The position numbers and the translations under genes are program-made. From Pelodera strongyloides (Eukaryota > Nematoda > Chromadorea > Rhabditida > Rhabditidae): a stretch of DNA of 64,000 bases. The notes beneath the pieces are model-generated. The model ran no database searches. It saw only the letters and a list, made by a program, of their open reading frames with translations, and had not been told where the DNA came from. Each line of letters opens with the position of its first letter. The first letter of the stretch is position 1. Positions 10,878-22,262 of the stretch are shown here, one piece after another. The stretch spans positions 51,001 to 115,000 of the forward strand of contig JAANDG010000469.1 of NCBI GenBank assembly GCA_036852015.1, given 5' to 3'.

Positions 10878-13743
10878 ATGTCGAAGCCAATCCCAATTCA
10901 CCGAAGTGCCTCACACACCCCTTCCATGTTGGTGAATGCAAAGAAATACTTGTCCGATAGACCACAACTACTCGACTGTCCCAGATGCAAGGTGATCAGT
11001 TATTGATTGATTGATATTGATTGATTGATTTAGTGAAAATTTAAATTGCACATGAGTGCGTACCATTCAGAGTGTGCTGAGAGCTTTGCAGCATGTTTGT
11101 CAGTATTATTATTATCTCTTGAAAACTATCAAGGCAACTTGACGATGTGAAGGTTGGCGTGAAAACGCCGTGAAATCGGCGGTGGGCCCAATTGAATTAT
11201 TGTCAGAGCTAGTCCCCGTTTTGCACGAGTTTTTGGTCGAGAAGCACTGGGACTGCATGGTCATTTTCATGTAAGGAGCTGTGAGGCTCCAAGTTTTTCA
11301 AGAGTGCGCAGTGCACGGGTGCGGACGCATCTTGATTCTTGAATGTGCCCTATGCCTATGGCTGCTTATTTCAATCCCGCTCATAATTTGACAAGATCCG
11401 ACTCTTCCCTCTAGAAAAATCTTTCATTCCGATAGATTTCAGTCCCTTACGGATTGTTAGTACAAGATAAGCAGTAATATTATTCCAACCACCTACATTT
11501 TTGCACGATCGCATCTCACAAGTAGCTAAACAACTTTGGTGAATCGATAATGCGCACTTGCGACTACGGTACTTGAGATTTTTCTGCGAGAGACATTTCT
11601 TGAGTGTGTCTGAGATGGGCCTAGTAAGAAAAAAAAACTAACAGAACATTGACCGAGTTATTGATTTGAAAAGGTTTTCCGTAGTAGATGGTGCAAAGTG
11701 CATGTTGAGCGCTACTGGAAATAAATTATCAGTGGTCTCGTGGTGTAGTGGTTATCACATCTGTCTAACACACAGAAGGTCGGCGGTTCGATCCCGCCCG
11801 AGATCAGCGTTTTTGTGCGAAAATCGAAAACTTTTCTTTTGGGTACGCATAGATTGCCAAAATTATTTTCGAGTGAAAATATATAATTTGTGAAAAATCT
11901 ATATTTTTGTTTTCAAAATTTACCGCGTACAGCATAACAAGGGAACTTTGCTGGACTAGCGTTGCCGTTCTCGGTAATTACATCTTAATACTAATTTCCT
12001 ACCGGAATACTGTGGTTAGCTTAGTAAGTCCCAATTATTTATTACGTACAATTCGCCCTTCTGGTTGAACGCGCCCCTTATGCTACTTATGCAGGACGTC
12101 ATCAACATTTCGCGGCGACATCGCAGCGTGTGCATTAAGATAACACCAACGAAAGTTGGCAGTGCAAAAATGACGCGGAAATGGGGTGAAACGTGCTAGC
12201 CGTTATCACGCCGCTGGCACGCCAAACACCCGAGGCGAAATGGCGTGAGTACGGCGTGCAAGCGGCATCTTAACGACGTGCAATCGGCAACCTTACTTCT
12301 TCAGGCGTGCAAGCGGCAACGTTACGGCAGACAACTTGCACGCCAGAGCCTCAATTTTTTCCGCGCCGCTTGCACACCATAACGTTGCCGAATTTTCACG
12401 TTGTAATCCCTCAAGTCACAAGTGAACCCCAATTAATTCGTTTTACTTTCAGCACCATGGAGAAACAGAACTTCGCTTCGTGAATGGTTTCTTCACGTAC
12501 CTCTCCTTCCTCGTTATACTCATCGCCGGAGTATTCGTCCTCCCTCTTTTCTTCCTCTGGGTTCCCTTCTGTGTTGAGACGTTCAAGGTACGGTACATTG
12601 AATTGTATACTGTAAGTTCAAGGTACGGTAGATTGAATTATATACTGTAAGTTCAAGGTACGGCAGATTGAATTATATACTGTAAGTTCAAGGTACGGTA
12701 CATTGAATTATATACTGTAAGTTCATGGTACGGTAGATTTAAATACTGTACACTAAGGTATTTTAAAACAAAGTACTCTGTTCACGTTAGGCGAATCGCC
12801 AGCGAAAATATTTTCACTGACGAACCTGCCGTCTAAAATATTTTCACTGACTAATCCGCCGTCAAAAATATTTGCACTGACTAATCCGCCTAGCGAAGGT
12901 GATTTAATGACGAAACGCCTGACGAAAATAATCATCAGTGGCGAAACGCCTAGCGAAAGTAATTTCCACTGGCGAAACGCCTGGCGAAGGTAAATTCAAC
13001 TGGCGAATCGCCAGTTTACGCAATATGTTGATATTTGTTTACACGCCGGTGTGATTGTTTTTGCTTGGTATATAATGCTACTTGATATCTATTATAAACT
13101 AAAATGATGTACTATGTGTTAGTTTTCTGCGGTATAATTTGGGTGGTGAATTATCCTGTTAGAATGTCGTTTCCATACACTGCGAGAGCATGGTAATTCG
13201 TAGCAAAACTAGCGAAGCGCCTGGCGAAACGCTGGTTGTTTAGTCAAAAACAGCGAAAGCCAGGCGAAAATTTTTTCAATTGGCGGTTCGCTGTGCGGGT
13301 GGACAGGCGTTTCGCCATTACCTTCGCCTGGCGTTTCGCCAAAAGGGAACGCAGTATTTATTGCTGGATTATTCGACGCTTCTAAACCGCAGTTTCTCAT
13401 CGTAGCTGCTGTGGACTTTTAGCAATCCTACTTACCTTGAACTTCATACTCTGTGCTAAACTGGCGTTTTGAATAAGACATTTGAATTTGACGCGTGGTT
13501 TGTGAAACATATACATATTTCCATATAGTATCTGATTATATGCACAATCAAATGACGGGGATGCACAGAAGGGCATACGTTGGCATATAATACGGAAATG
13601 CCTTTGCACGAATGAGTTCCCAAACCACGTGCGATATCGCTTTGAAGGTACACATTTTTGTTTGTTTCCAGGATGTCGAACACCATTGCCCTCAATGCAA
13701 GGCCTGGATTGGAACCTATCGAAGAATCGGAAAAAGCACTTAA
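10878..13743 (+). CDS. LITAF-domain membrane protein
   Basis: Three exons, 10878-10991, 12453-12587 and 13672-13743, all join in phase 0 and encode 106 residues. LITAF-domain (SIMPLE-like) proteins bind zinc, insert a short hydrophobic patch into the cytosolic face of endosomal or lysosomal membranes and act in sorting. The hallmarks are all present: first CxxC (CPRC, residues 34-37), hydrophobic stretch about 51-77 ending WVPFC, then HHCPQC (87-92) and the C-terminal IGTYRR. Spacing and length match small worm family members. The ATG follows an acceptor-like TTTCAG at 10868-10873, a likely SL1 site. Intron 1 contains an intact tRNA-Val. Intron 2 contains two blocks of tandem repeats, the first derived from its own splice donor. 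Confidence 0.85.
11734..11806 (+). tRNA. tRNA-Val (AAC)
   Basis: 73-nt cloverleaf without intron. Acceptor GGTCTCG pairs with CGAGATC (one G-U). The D-arm has the A box TGGTGTAGTGG. The anticodon arm TCTGT-CTAACAC-ACAGA carries AAC. The T-arm GGCGG-TTCGATC-CCGCC is fully paired, and the discriminator base is A. All four stems form. It lies in LITAF intron 1 on the same strand. This is the only tRNA-like sequence in the window that looks functional. Confidence 0.93.
12581..12745 (+). repeat. 35-bp tandem repeat copying the splice donor
   Basis: About five units of 35 bp, each beginning GTTCAAGGTACGGTA and ending TATACTGTAA. The first unit overlaps the end of LITAF exon 2 and its 5' splice site (GTTCAAG|GTACGG), so the intron begins with a series of duplicate donors. 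The fifth unit has GTTCATGG and is diverged. Confidence 0.85.
12775..13345. repeat. GGCGAAACGCC short-repeat block
   Basis: Many copies of GGCGAAACGCC and variants (GGCGAATCGCC, AGCGAAACGCC, GACTAATCCGCC), spaced roughly 35-50 bp apart by A/T-rich spacers such as AAAATATTTTCACTG. Some motifs are palindromic. A second cluster occurs at about 13200-13345. Non-coding repeat inside LITAF intron 2. Confidence 0.7.
13600..13645. repeat. Diverged TTAA-element end beside a 3' splice site
   Basis: CAAACCACGTGCGATATCGC followed by TTTGAA matches the ends at 1190-1216 and 36020-36049 with a few changes. Upstream, GCGTGGTTTGTGAAAC at 13491-13506 could be its left arm. It ends 26 nt before LITAF exon 3. 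Confidence 0.4.
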
Positions 13744-15371
13744 TTTTTTAATTTTTTTCTAGATTTTACTATTTTCTAAAAAAAATAACATCTCTGTACT
13801 GAACGAACTCGAGAATCAATCCTATTCATCTACTATGTCACAAGTCACAACTTTCAAATTTTGTTTACTGTTTACTCTCTGAAAAATTCAAAATTCCTTT
13901 TTTTTCATGGAAAGTCGTCTATAAACATTTAAGAAAACTACTCAAACTCCTCAGACATATCACTTATATTTGTTATTTTGTCAATTTGACCTCTTTGGTA
14001 ATGCACATTTACTTTATTCTCCTTTTTCGAATAAAATGGTTTGAAAATCCAACATTTTTCAATTATTTTGGTTGACATATTGACAGGAGGCACGCAGGAT
14101 ACTTGTATTTGTATTATATTTTTTGAAAAGCACATGTTCAGAGTTAGATAACTTTATACTTCCCTCAAATGAAACACAATTGAATTGTGGCAAAATTACG
14201 GAGTGCCACGAGAACGTTATATTGTTTATTTCAGTGAAAAAAGAACGTTATTGGACATTTTGAAAGTAATTAATGCTGTTCATGTAACATTTTTACAAAT
14301 TGGCACTATTGTCTCATGATATATTGCATACGGCTACCGTAGTGGCTCGAAATTTAAAATATTGGCGCGCCGCCCGTTTCAGGCTCGCACGCTGATTGGG
14401 TGGCATGGAATTCACGTGGAATGTTCTCGGTTTGGTCTCGGCAATTCGCTCCGTGTGTGGTCTCCATCTTTGGACAAATGTTTGTTTTGTGTGTTTCCCG
14501 CTTTGTTTGGACATTTTTTCTCCGAATCTGGTGTTACTTTTGAATGTACTATCCTCCTACATCTTTACTGCGTTCCGTTCATTTGTCTGCTCCTTTCTGT
14601 GCTTTCCTGGTCCTGATAGTAGATAGCCTTGAGCATTTTTTTTGTTTTCAGTGGTTGTTTCTGTATCTTCGCTGAAAATATTGGCTCCGTCCTTTTCAGG
14701 CGTTTATGGATCATCGGTATTTATTTGTATTGCCGTTGATTCTCGTATAAACTGATGTTTTTCAGGGTATAATAAGATGAACTGGCCGAACGCTAGATTT
14801 ATCGCCTGAGGACCGTCTGTCGCGACGAACAGCTGGACGCTTGCGGTGTTTTCTGGACTCTATTGTCTTCCTGCTGAACCAATATCCAGGTAATTTTCGA
14901 ACCATTTGGCTTCTTTGCATTGAGAAATGACGGGATTTGTGACCATGTATTGCTCTCATGCTCAAAAATTTCTATTTGTTCATAGGAACCTGTGTTTTTG
15001 TCTAGCATGTGACGCTCTTTCATGTGTTCGCTTGTTCATTGGAAACTAAAGCATTAACCATCAAAGTGGTATTCATAAAAAATGTTCACCTCAATAAAGG
15101 CGCAAACTAAGGTCAAGTAGCGGGGAAATTTTTTGGTACCCTTCCACCAAATTTGGACATTTTTATGTCCCTAGAGAACCCTTCCATCATTATTGCACTT
15201 TTCCACGAATTTTCCTATAATTTGCTAGATAGGGGGCGTGGTTTAGACACCCTTCCACCAAATTTTACCCATTTTTTCCATGAATTTTTGGCGTACCCTT
15301 CCACCAATTCCGGACTACCGAAAAGAATTTCCCCAGTTATTGACCTAATTATACATTGTTCGTCTTTTCAG
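13744..15371. other. Unassigned stretch after the LITAF gene
   Basis: AT-rich 3' flank followed by 14360-14625, a hydrophobic-looking open stretch in two overlapping frames that I cannot connect to exons. The antisense strand at 14799-15023 holds a short frame with a faint Kelch-like look. CCCTTCCACCAAATTT recurs around 15138, 15250 and 15297, a minor local repeat. No gene is supported. Confidence 0.35.
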
Positions 15372-15663
15372 TCCAATTGTAACCTCCAATCTGCGCTTGC
15401 GCTTGAGTGCTTCCCTGGGAATCATGCGTTTAGTTAATACCAGCGATTACTTGGAATTTCCAGTGTACTCCCTGACAATTGGAGCTCATTTAATCTTAAT
15501 TTATTTTTAGGTTGACCACAAATACGAACTCCGGGAATGGAAGCACTATGAGGAACGGGAACGAACGGATGAAGGATTGATTGCAAATGGCACCGGCACT
15601 GCACCAAGACGGCACTCCAACGGTTACGACACCATCTGGCACCTTCAGGCGGAATCACGATGA
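15372..15663 (+). CDS. Hypothetical protein, 3' end (start uncertain)
   Basis: Exons 15372-15462 and 15511-15663 join across a 48-nt intron with GTGTAC donor and TATTTTTAG acceptor, typical of short nematode introns; stop TGA is 15661-15663. The frame runs ...RLRLSASLGIMRLVNTSDYL..., then a charged stretch (KYELREWKHYEERERTDE), then a polar Gly/Thr/Arg tail ending WHLQAESR. If it starts at the ATG 15424 the product is 63 residues. The first exon also begins after a good TTTTCAG with a split codon, so an upstream exon is likely, but none was found. I do not recognise the family. Confidence 0.35.
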
Positions 15664-18600
15664 GTTTCCCAGTTTCCCTTTAATTTTTTATTATAACTAA
15701 GCATTTATTGGTGTTATTCAGCCTTCGGAGGAGCTCAGATATGAGCAGGTTCTGTCTTTTGATCGCCCGGCTTAGTATTGGGGTTAGATTCTATAGTTCA
15801 ACCAGGTGGAACCACCGAACAGGGCTGATTGTTGATGTAATTATCGATTGATCATCATCATCGACTTGTTTTTCCCTGACGGGTTTTATTGAGATTAACT
15901 TTTGCGTTCAAGGATATAAACACTGTAAACCGTAAAAAAGATTATATACTTTTCAAATCGATAATCAATTGATACAATTTGGTCGATTGTCATTGCCCTC
16001 TTTGTAGCTTGAAACCCAGCTTAGTAGAAATTTCTTCCCTTGGCTTGGGTGAGATGCCTTTCTTTGGTGCTTCTAGCTTAGGGGGAGGGGACAGTCAAAA
16101 TAGTTTGAAGAAGTGCTGCGATCGGGCTGAAGGGTAGCAAGCCTTGGTCATACCATCTGCGCTATAGGCGCGTTCGATATGGGAAATAACTGGTGGAATA
16201 CGGTAAATAACCTTTCGAGATGGAAGCGGAAACGCGCGCGGAAAAGCAAAAATACCGTAGTGAAATCGTTGTGGGATTATTTTTTTAATAACTCCAAGAG
16301 CCATTTTTTTAATAACTCCAAGAGCCAAAAATTACGCACGTTCGAAGATGACCCCGACGGTTCGGGCTAAATAGCGGAAAACATTTGCGTTTCTGGTGTC
16401 CCATCGAACGGTCCTTTTCCGGAATTCCACAACTTTTTCCCATCTGGAACGTGCCTTATCAGTTTTACGATCAATTTATTGATTTTTTTTCCAATTTTTT
16501 TAAGCTCCAGCTCCAAAATGGTTTTGGTAGTCCAAAAAACGCAGAGCCTTCATCCAAAGGAGTAACTGGCCCCCTTACCGACTATGCTCACCCGATCTAA
16601 GCCAAAATTGTTAGTCAATTATCTATTTAAATATATAAATCGTCTAAGAAGAGGCTGGTCACTGTCATGAACAGACACTGGGCCTTAGTGATGCGTTCTT
16701 AGCGTCCAACAATAACGAGGTCCTAAGCTTTAGAAACTTAGGGTCACACTCTTAACGGGATCACAAGGATCAGAACTTTTATAGTAAATCAGTAGATACT
16801 TACTACCGTACAAATGGAAATATTACTAACTCCCGTAATTGAGCATTTCCACAAATTGCTGGGTGGGGCACTGAATTCCCAAAATATTGGGATAAAAAGG
16901 GGGTAGTCGTGTAGTTCTAAGCATTTCTGATTTTTTTTTTTTTAGTTTTATCCTGTGGTAATATATTTTCTGGCACTGTATATTTTTGGGGCTCCATTCA
17001 ACAATTCTACATCCCTTGTGGGTTCAGTACCCAACTTTCTTTTACCATTTCTTGTATTTTTCACCAGGTAATTCAAATCTATCATGCAGTTTTTTACGCA
17101 CCGGGATTTATACAGAAAAGCATGCTAGTGAACAGGAATCTAATTCGCCAACAAGAGAGATATCACTGCGGTTGCATGCGATCCTGTGGGGGTTGCATGT
17201 TGAGGCAGCACGGAGCTAGATCTCGGTTCTCAGGGTGCCGTTGTGAAGCAGTACTTTGGTTTCTCGGTGTTAGGGTCAGTATCAGATGGCTGGGGACGCC
17301 CAACATCCACTGGCTAAACTTCCCGAATGTATCTTCTCCAAAGGCCAAGTGGACGCCATTTCCCGTTGAGGGGGTTTGATCATGCGATTCCCGGCTCTCG
17401 CAGAATCGTCACAGACAGTAAATGCCGAAGGGAGGCGCCTAGTTGGTGGGCGACGATCGGTTCGCCCACTTTACACTAGGTACTGGGCGACGACTGTAGA
17501 GCCTTACCGGGGATTGCATGCTCAATGTTATCCCTGGACCATTCCCAGCCGAAAGCGAGGGCAGGGAATCGCGTGATCAAGCTTCCTCAACCGGAAATGG
17601 GGTCCACTTGGCCTTTGGCGAAGATACATTTGGGAGGTTTAGCCTCTGGATGTTGGGTGTCCCTAGTCATCTGATACTGCCCCTAACACCGTGAAATCAG
17701 AGTACTGTTTCACAACTGTAGTCTGAGAACTGAGTTCTAGCACCTTGTTGTCCCAACATGCACTCCCACAGGATCGTTTGCAACTTCAGTGATATCTCTC
17801 TTGTTGTCGAATTAGGTTTCTGTCCACCAGCATGCCTTCCTGCATAAATTTCGACAAGTAAACAGTTACATGGTGACACTGGATTACGCGGCGAAAGAGA
17901 CAAGATGTCCCAAGAGAAAATTGTGTACTGAACGGACATGAAATAGAATTGTTGAGTAGGCTCCATAATTAGATTAGAAAGAAAAATATTACCACACGAT
18001 GAAATATTGCCAGTATATATGCTGGTTAACTTGTAGGTTCAAGGCAAACGAATAGTAATAAAGAGGAAATAAAAGGACTTTTAAATATTGGTATATATAA
18101 ATATAATCATTAACAGTTCAGTCAATTTAGCTCACCCTAGTGCCCCATTAACTCGCATTGTAAAGGCAAAAGCAAATCAATAGTAAATTACTTCCTTGGG
18201 CAACATATTTACCACATGGTTGTTACCTATATGCGTCTTATTATGTAGTTCGTAGCTTATTGTTAAGTGAAAAGTGAGTGAGACTGTGAGAGAGAAAAAC
18301 AGAGAGTTGGGCAGAGAGTAGCACTGTAGCAGAGAGAGGGAGGCGAGGCAACGAGCGGTTTATATGTGGGTAGGCGATATTCAGTTTATATGTAGTTAGG
18401 CGATATCAGTGTGTTTGGCAAGGTATTGGAAATTTAGTTTGTTTAGCATGGATATATACCGGCCAAAGTGTGTTTGAATTATTAGTTGAATTTTGGTTGC
18501 ACTGGATTACTTTTACTTGTAGGCGGTGTTTGTCATACCGTTTATAGATAAGAATGCTTGCAATCATTTTTGTTTGAAGAATAGGTAATGTGGACCCGGT

Positions 18601-18672
18601 TCTTATAAGTTGGACGTAAAGCTTGTGCTTTTCCTTGTTTTAGGGTAAACAACGCCTATCGTCTACTCTACG
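15664..18672. other. Intergenic region with foldback element
   Basis: No gene I can support. 16270-16325 holds a direct duplication of about 28 bp (TTTTTTTAATAACTCCAAGA). 16950-17995 is a foldback element, listed separately. 18268-18345 is rich in GAGAGA, and 18360-18410 holds two copies of a GTTTATATGTxGxTAGGCGAT unit. Confidence 0.4.
16950..17995. mobile_element. Foldback element with long inverted arms
   Basis: Two arms of about 400 bp face each other: roughly 16950-17370 and 17585-17995 (inverted). Matching landmarks are CTGTGGTAATAT / ATATTACCACACG at the tips, GGGGCTCCATTCAACAATTC / GAATTGTTGAGTAGGCTCC, AACAAGAGAGATATCACTGC / its complement near 17790, and CCAAAGGCCAAGTGGACGCC / GTCCACTTGGCCTTTGG inside. 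Arms are about 70-80% similar by eye, so it is old. The 215-bp centre has no coding region I can recognise. This layout is that of foldback or long-TIR DNA transposons. Confidence 0.75.
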
Positions 18673-19304
18673 ATGACGTTGTGGGTTGTGGTGATGAAGG
18701 ACTCTGGTCTGGCGACATTCCCCGCACCTCATTCCCGATTCTTCGTGAAAACTGAACGAATTATCGAGACCCTTCAATGCAGATCGATGTCAGGTTAGTT
18801 GACTTACATATATGTTGCCTAATAGCCTAATTTATGAACTCTGCTGCACCGTAACGTTCTGTCAAAACCTCTGTATAAGAAAAGAGATTACGTGAGAATA
18901 TCGTGTCTCGCGCAACTACTCTTGCTGTAACTCGTGCAACCGCGTTAGACATTTAGACTTGAACAAGTGCGTACGATGCTAACATTCATGGAGTATGTAT
19001 GTCTTTCGCGCGAATTCGCCGCGAAAGTACCATCCAAGTTAACTTTTCGATTTTCGAGCAGTTTTCCATTAAGTGTATTCAAAAAACGCTGCAGGTGTGT
19101 GTAAATTTTTACTGTATGTAAAATTCCACTATGGGAAACTGCGATAACATGGATGATAGTTTCGCATGCGCAAGTGCGTGAAAGAGTAACATAAATACTC
19201 TATTATGGAATGGTATTTCAGGACCCGAAACGCCTTGCCGCCCGGACAGTGTCATGTTGAAGATGTGGACATCGCTCATACCTACTGACTGGAATTCCGG
19301 TTGA
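18673..19304 (+). CDS. Possible small spliced gene, unknown
   Basis: Exon 18673-18793 (starts MTLWVVVMKDS) and exon 19222-19304 join in phase through donor CAG|GTTAGT and acceptor ATTTCAG, giving 67 residues ending DWNSG (stop TGA 19302-19304). The first exon also follows a TTTTAG acceptor-like site at 18640-18645. Support is only splice-signal and phase agreement; composition is unremarkable and I recognise no family. It could be chance. Confidence 0.25.
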
Positions 19305-19799
19305 AACATCTGGAGCCATTTTGACCGACTATGTGACTGTCATCTTGGGTCCACGCACTACTACTTCCGAAGGTTTGTTTTCGCATCTTGTTTGTTTTTG
19401 GAATATTGGACGAGAATTGTTGTGGGTTGAGAAAGTATATTATTTTGGTCGCGGTTTGAAGCTAACCTTGCAATTATTCTGTTTCTAAAATCATAAAAAG
19501 CTGACCAAATCTGGTGAACAATTGTGTGTACTTATGAGTTTCTTGGGATCCATGCTTCTCGAAATTCTGTTTGTGAAAAATCAGTGCAGTTTGAGCTTTC
19601 TAATGGAGTTTCCATGTATGCGATTCGCACTTGCGAAAATGATAAACGCCTGTCCTTGTTCGAATCAGTGTAAATGACAAGGTCCCACAGCGATTTTTTG
19701 ATCTAGTATGTATATATTTCAAAATAGTACGGATTTATTTCAAATAGCACGGGTCTGATGCGGTTTTGTTCGAAATAGCAAGGGGTCTGGGGGCAGGAC

Positions 19800-20632
19800 T
19801 AGAGTGGGGTCAAAGCGGCTCATTTTGCGAGCCGGCTCGCGAGCCGTCTCTCTTCGAGCCGATCCGCCTTTCTAACAGAGAGCGGGTACGGGTTGAGCCG
19901 CGAGCCGCCGTCAAAAGGAAACGGCTCACGGCTCGAGCCGCGAGCCGCCGTCAAAAAGAAACGGCTCACGGCTCGAGCCGTGAGCCGCTACCAAAAGAGA
20001 AGCGGGTACGGCTCACATTTTAGTAAATTAAAATATTTTCTTTATTTAATCAAACAAAATGTAAAAAAGGGTAATTTTTTGTTAGTACAAAGTTTACAAA
20101 GTTTACAAAATTCATCATAATGAGGGCGGAGTTCGAAATAATGAGCGCTTACAACTATAATTGTACATGTCCATTATTGATTGATTATTTGCTGTTTTTT
20201 GGTTTCTCCCGTGAACATAATAGTTTCGTATCATAATGATTTGTGTTTCTAATTATTTTCTGTCTTTAATTAGGCACCTGTGGCTTTCCACCATAGTGTA
20301 GCGTTCATGAAATTTGCGTTATATGTAGCACACTACCGGAAAACTAGTTTACACGCGTTTATTTTTCACATTTTAACTGGTTTTGAAACTAGGTTGTTTA
20401 TTTAAGCATTTTTTTCAAAATTATGTAAATAAGCATGAGCCGGTTCGCAGGTGAGCCGTGTGTTCGGGTTGAAGGCGAGCCGGCTCGGTCCGTGAGCCGC
20501 AAGCCGTGTCAGACGCGAGCCGGCTCACCCCCCGAGCCGTGTGTGGGAGTCAAAGGCGAGCCGGCTCAACCCGTGAGCCGCCCTTCGGCGAGCCGGCTCG
20601 TGAGCTGCCTGAGCCGTTTTGACCCCACTCTA
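19800..20632. mobile_element. hAT-like non-autonomous DNA transposon
   Basis: 833 bp. Terminal inverted repeats are TAGAGTGGGGTCAAAGCGG and, at the right, CCGTTTTGACCCCACTCTA. It is flanked by a perfect 8-bp direct repeat GGCAGGAC at 19792-19799 and 20633-20640, the target-duplication length of hAT elements. Just inside both ends are dense copies of GAGCCGGCTCGCGAGCCG-like motifs, which resemble the sub-terminal transposase-binding repeats of hAT transposons. The AT-rich middle (about 20030-20430) has no transposase reading frame, so it would need a partner elsewhere. Confidence 0.85.
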
Positions 20633-22136
20633 GGCAGGACCATGTAAAACGTGCGATTCGCATGGATTACGGTAGGCAGTTGACATGCATGCTTGACCAT
20701 TGATGGGCATTTGAAATTTTCGCATGTGCGATTCGCGAAGATGGAAACCCCAAAAGCGGCTCTGTGATACCCGGATGATCAGCTATGTCAAGTTTAGTTT
20801 ATATGTATTATTGTATTATTCCAGGGCAATCTGGTGTCGATGCTGTCAGCTGTGTATGATGGATTGTCAGAGCGCAGGACTATCTAGGAGTGGAGTGTAC
20901 ACCCACGTCAGTGTCGATGCTGTGTACACCGCGAAGATCTTGCCGTTCTATAGTGTTGTTATTGTATTCACATGGTTTTCATCACTGGAATTGTGATGTG
21001 AACTTATGGTGCAGCTTCCCAGAATAAAATACCGGGAAGTTGCCGTACTATTGTGTGGTTCTCGCGTGTTTTTGACATGATTTGTTTTGGGACCTTGGTC
21101 GATGTTGTCGCACCAAGCTCATGGTTGTGGTTGTTGTATGTTTACGTACATCTGACCATGTGCTTGGGCAAAGATGTATCTCAAAACTGGTTGGTCGATG
21201 GTTCGCGCCCTGTTGCCTAGAGAGTTGAGCTTACTGTAACTTCTGTGATTCTTGTAGCCCACAGTCTTTCTGTGAAGTCGGGGGTGTCTAAAAAACGACG
21301 GGTAAAGCAACCTATTGTGGAACATGATTTTGTTGATTACCACCCTGTTTGAGAATTAACAGTTTTCGCTCAAGCAGATTAAAGTATGTCCTTGTGTAGT
21401 TATGGCGCGCTCGTTGCTCAATGATTGCATTATAAGTAACGAATGTAGCTTATTTTCGTTGTTGTTACTGTGTGATTGATGAAACCGCGCGAATAAATGG
21501 GGTGCGATAGCGGTGCGGCGCACCAACTCAAGGGTGTGCGGAAGAGCGCACATTTGCACGAAACTGGGTAGTGTACAATAACAGTTACACCTGCTGCGCA
21601 CTTTTTTAAGTGGATGCTGCAGATGCTTCATTTGGTATTCCACAACTTGCGAGGCGCGCCGCCCATTTTTGGCAAACCCTACTTTTTACGCGGAATGACG
21701 TGTTGACGATGCCGCAGATATTGTGGTTCGGCTAACTTATGCTTTTTCCAGCTGTCAACTACATACAAGATAGCTTTGACAGCTCTTCGGTATAAAATAA
21801 GTATCTCGGACTGGACCCACTTTCTTTGCCTTATTGTTAGGCATAAAATATAAATCATTTAATTTCTATTGTTACTGGATCGATTGTTCGAGTTGTGTTT
21901 AATGTATAGTTTGGTGACTATGTAGCCATCACTCAATAACGTCATTGCCGTGCCTTCCTCCGTTAGTGCAAACCCTGCAAACATGAGATAAGAAAGGTTT
22001 TTTCAGCGAAAAAGGGTGGTAACACGTGGAAGGCGGCGGGACAACCATATATAGTGTATGCAAATTTTTGTTTCAGTATGTTCCTGCATGAAACAAAATG
22101 GTACAGTAATACTAGTTGGATCCATAAAGGACCTTA

Positions 22137-22262
22137 TCTCAATTCAGAAACCGTGTGTGTATTTTCATTAAAATAGTACGTTATCAATGTCTCAATTCAG
22201 AAACCATACGGATATGATGTGTGGGTGTGTCTGTATTTTCATTAAAATAGTACATTATCAAT
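22137..22262. repeat. Imperfect tandem duplication
   Basis: CTCAATTCAGAAACC ... TATTTTCATTAAAATAGTAC ... TATCAATGT occurs twice in a row (22137-22190 and 22188-22262). The second copy has an extra 20 bp. Confidence 0.75.

Noticed and set aside
12775..13345. CRISPR-like array of short repeats
   Set aside because: Repeats vary in sequence and spacing, spacers are related to each other, and the context is a nematode intron.
14362..14626. Hydrophobic frames in two registers resembling a membrane protein
   Set aside because: No start or splice boundary fits, both registers look equally hydrophobic because the DNA is T-rich, and no link to the exon at 15372 was found.
16179..16600. Two consecutive plus-strand frames of 63 and 71 codons
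   Set aside because: The first contains a direct duplication of about 28 bp, and neither has splice signals or family features.
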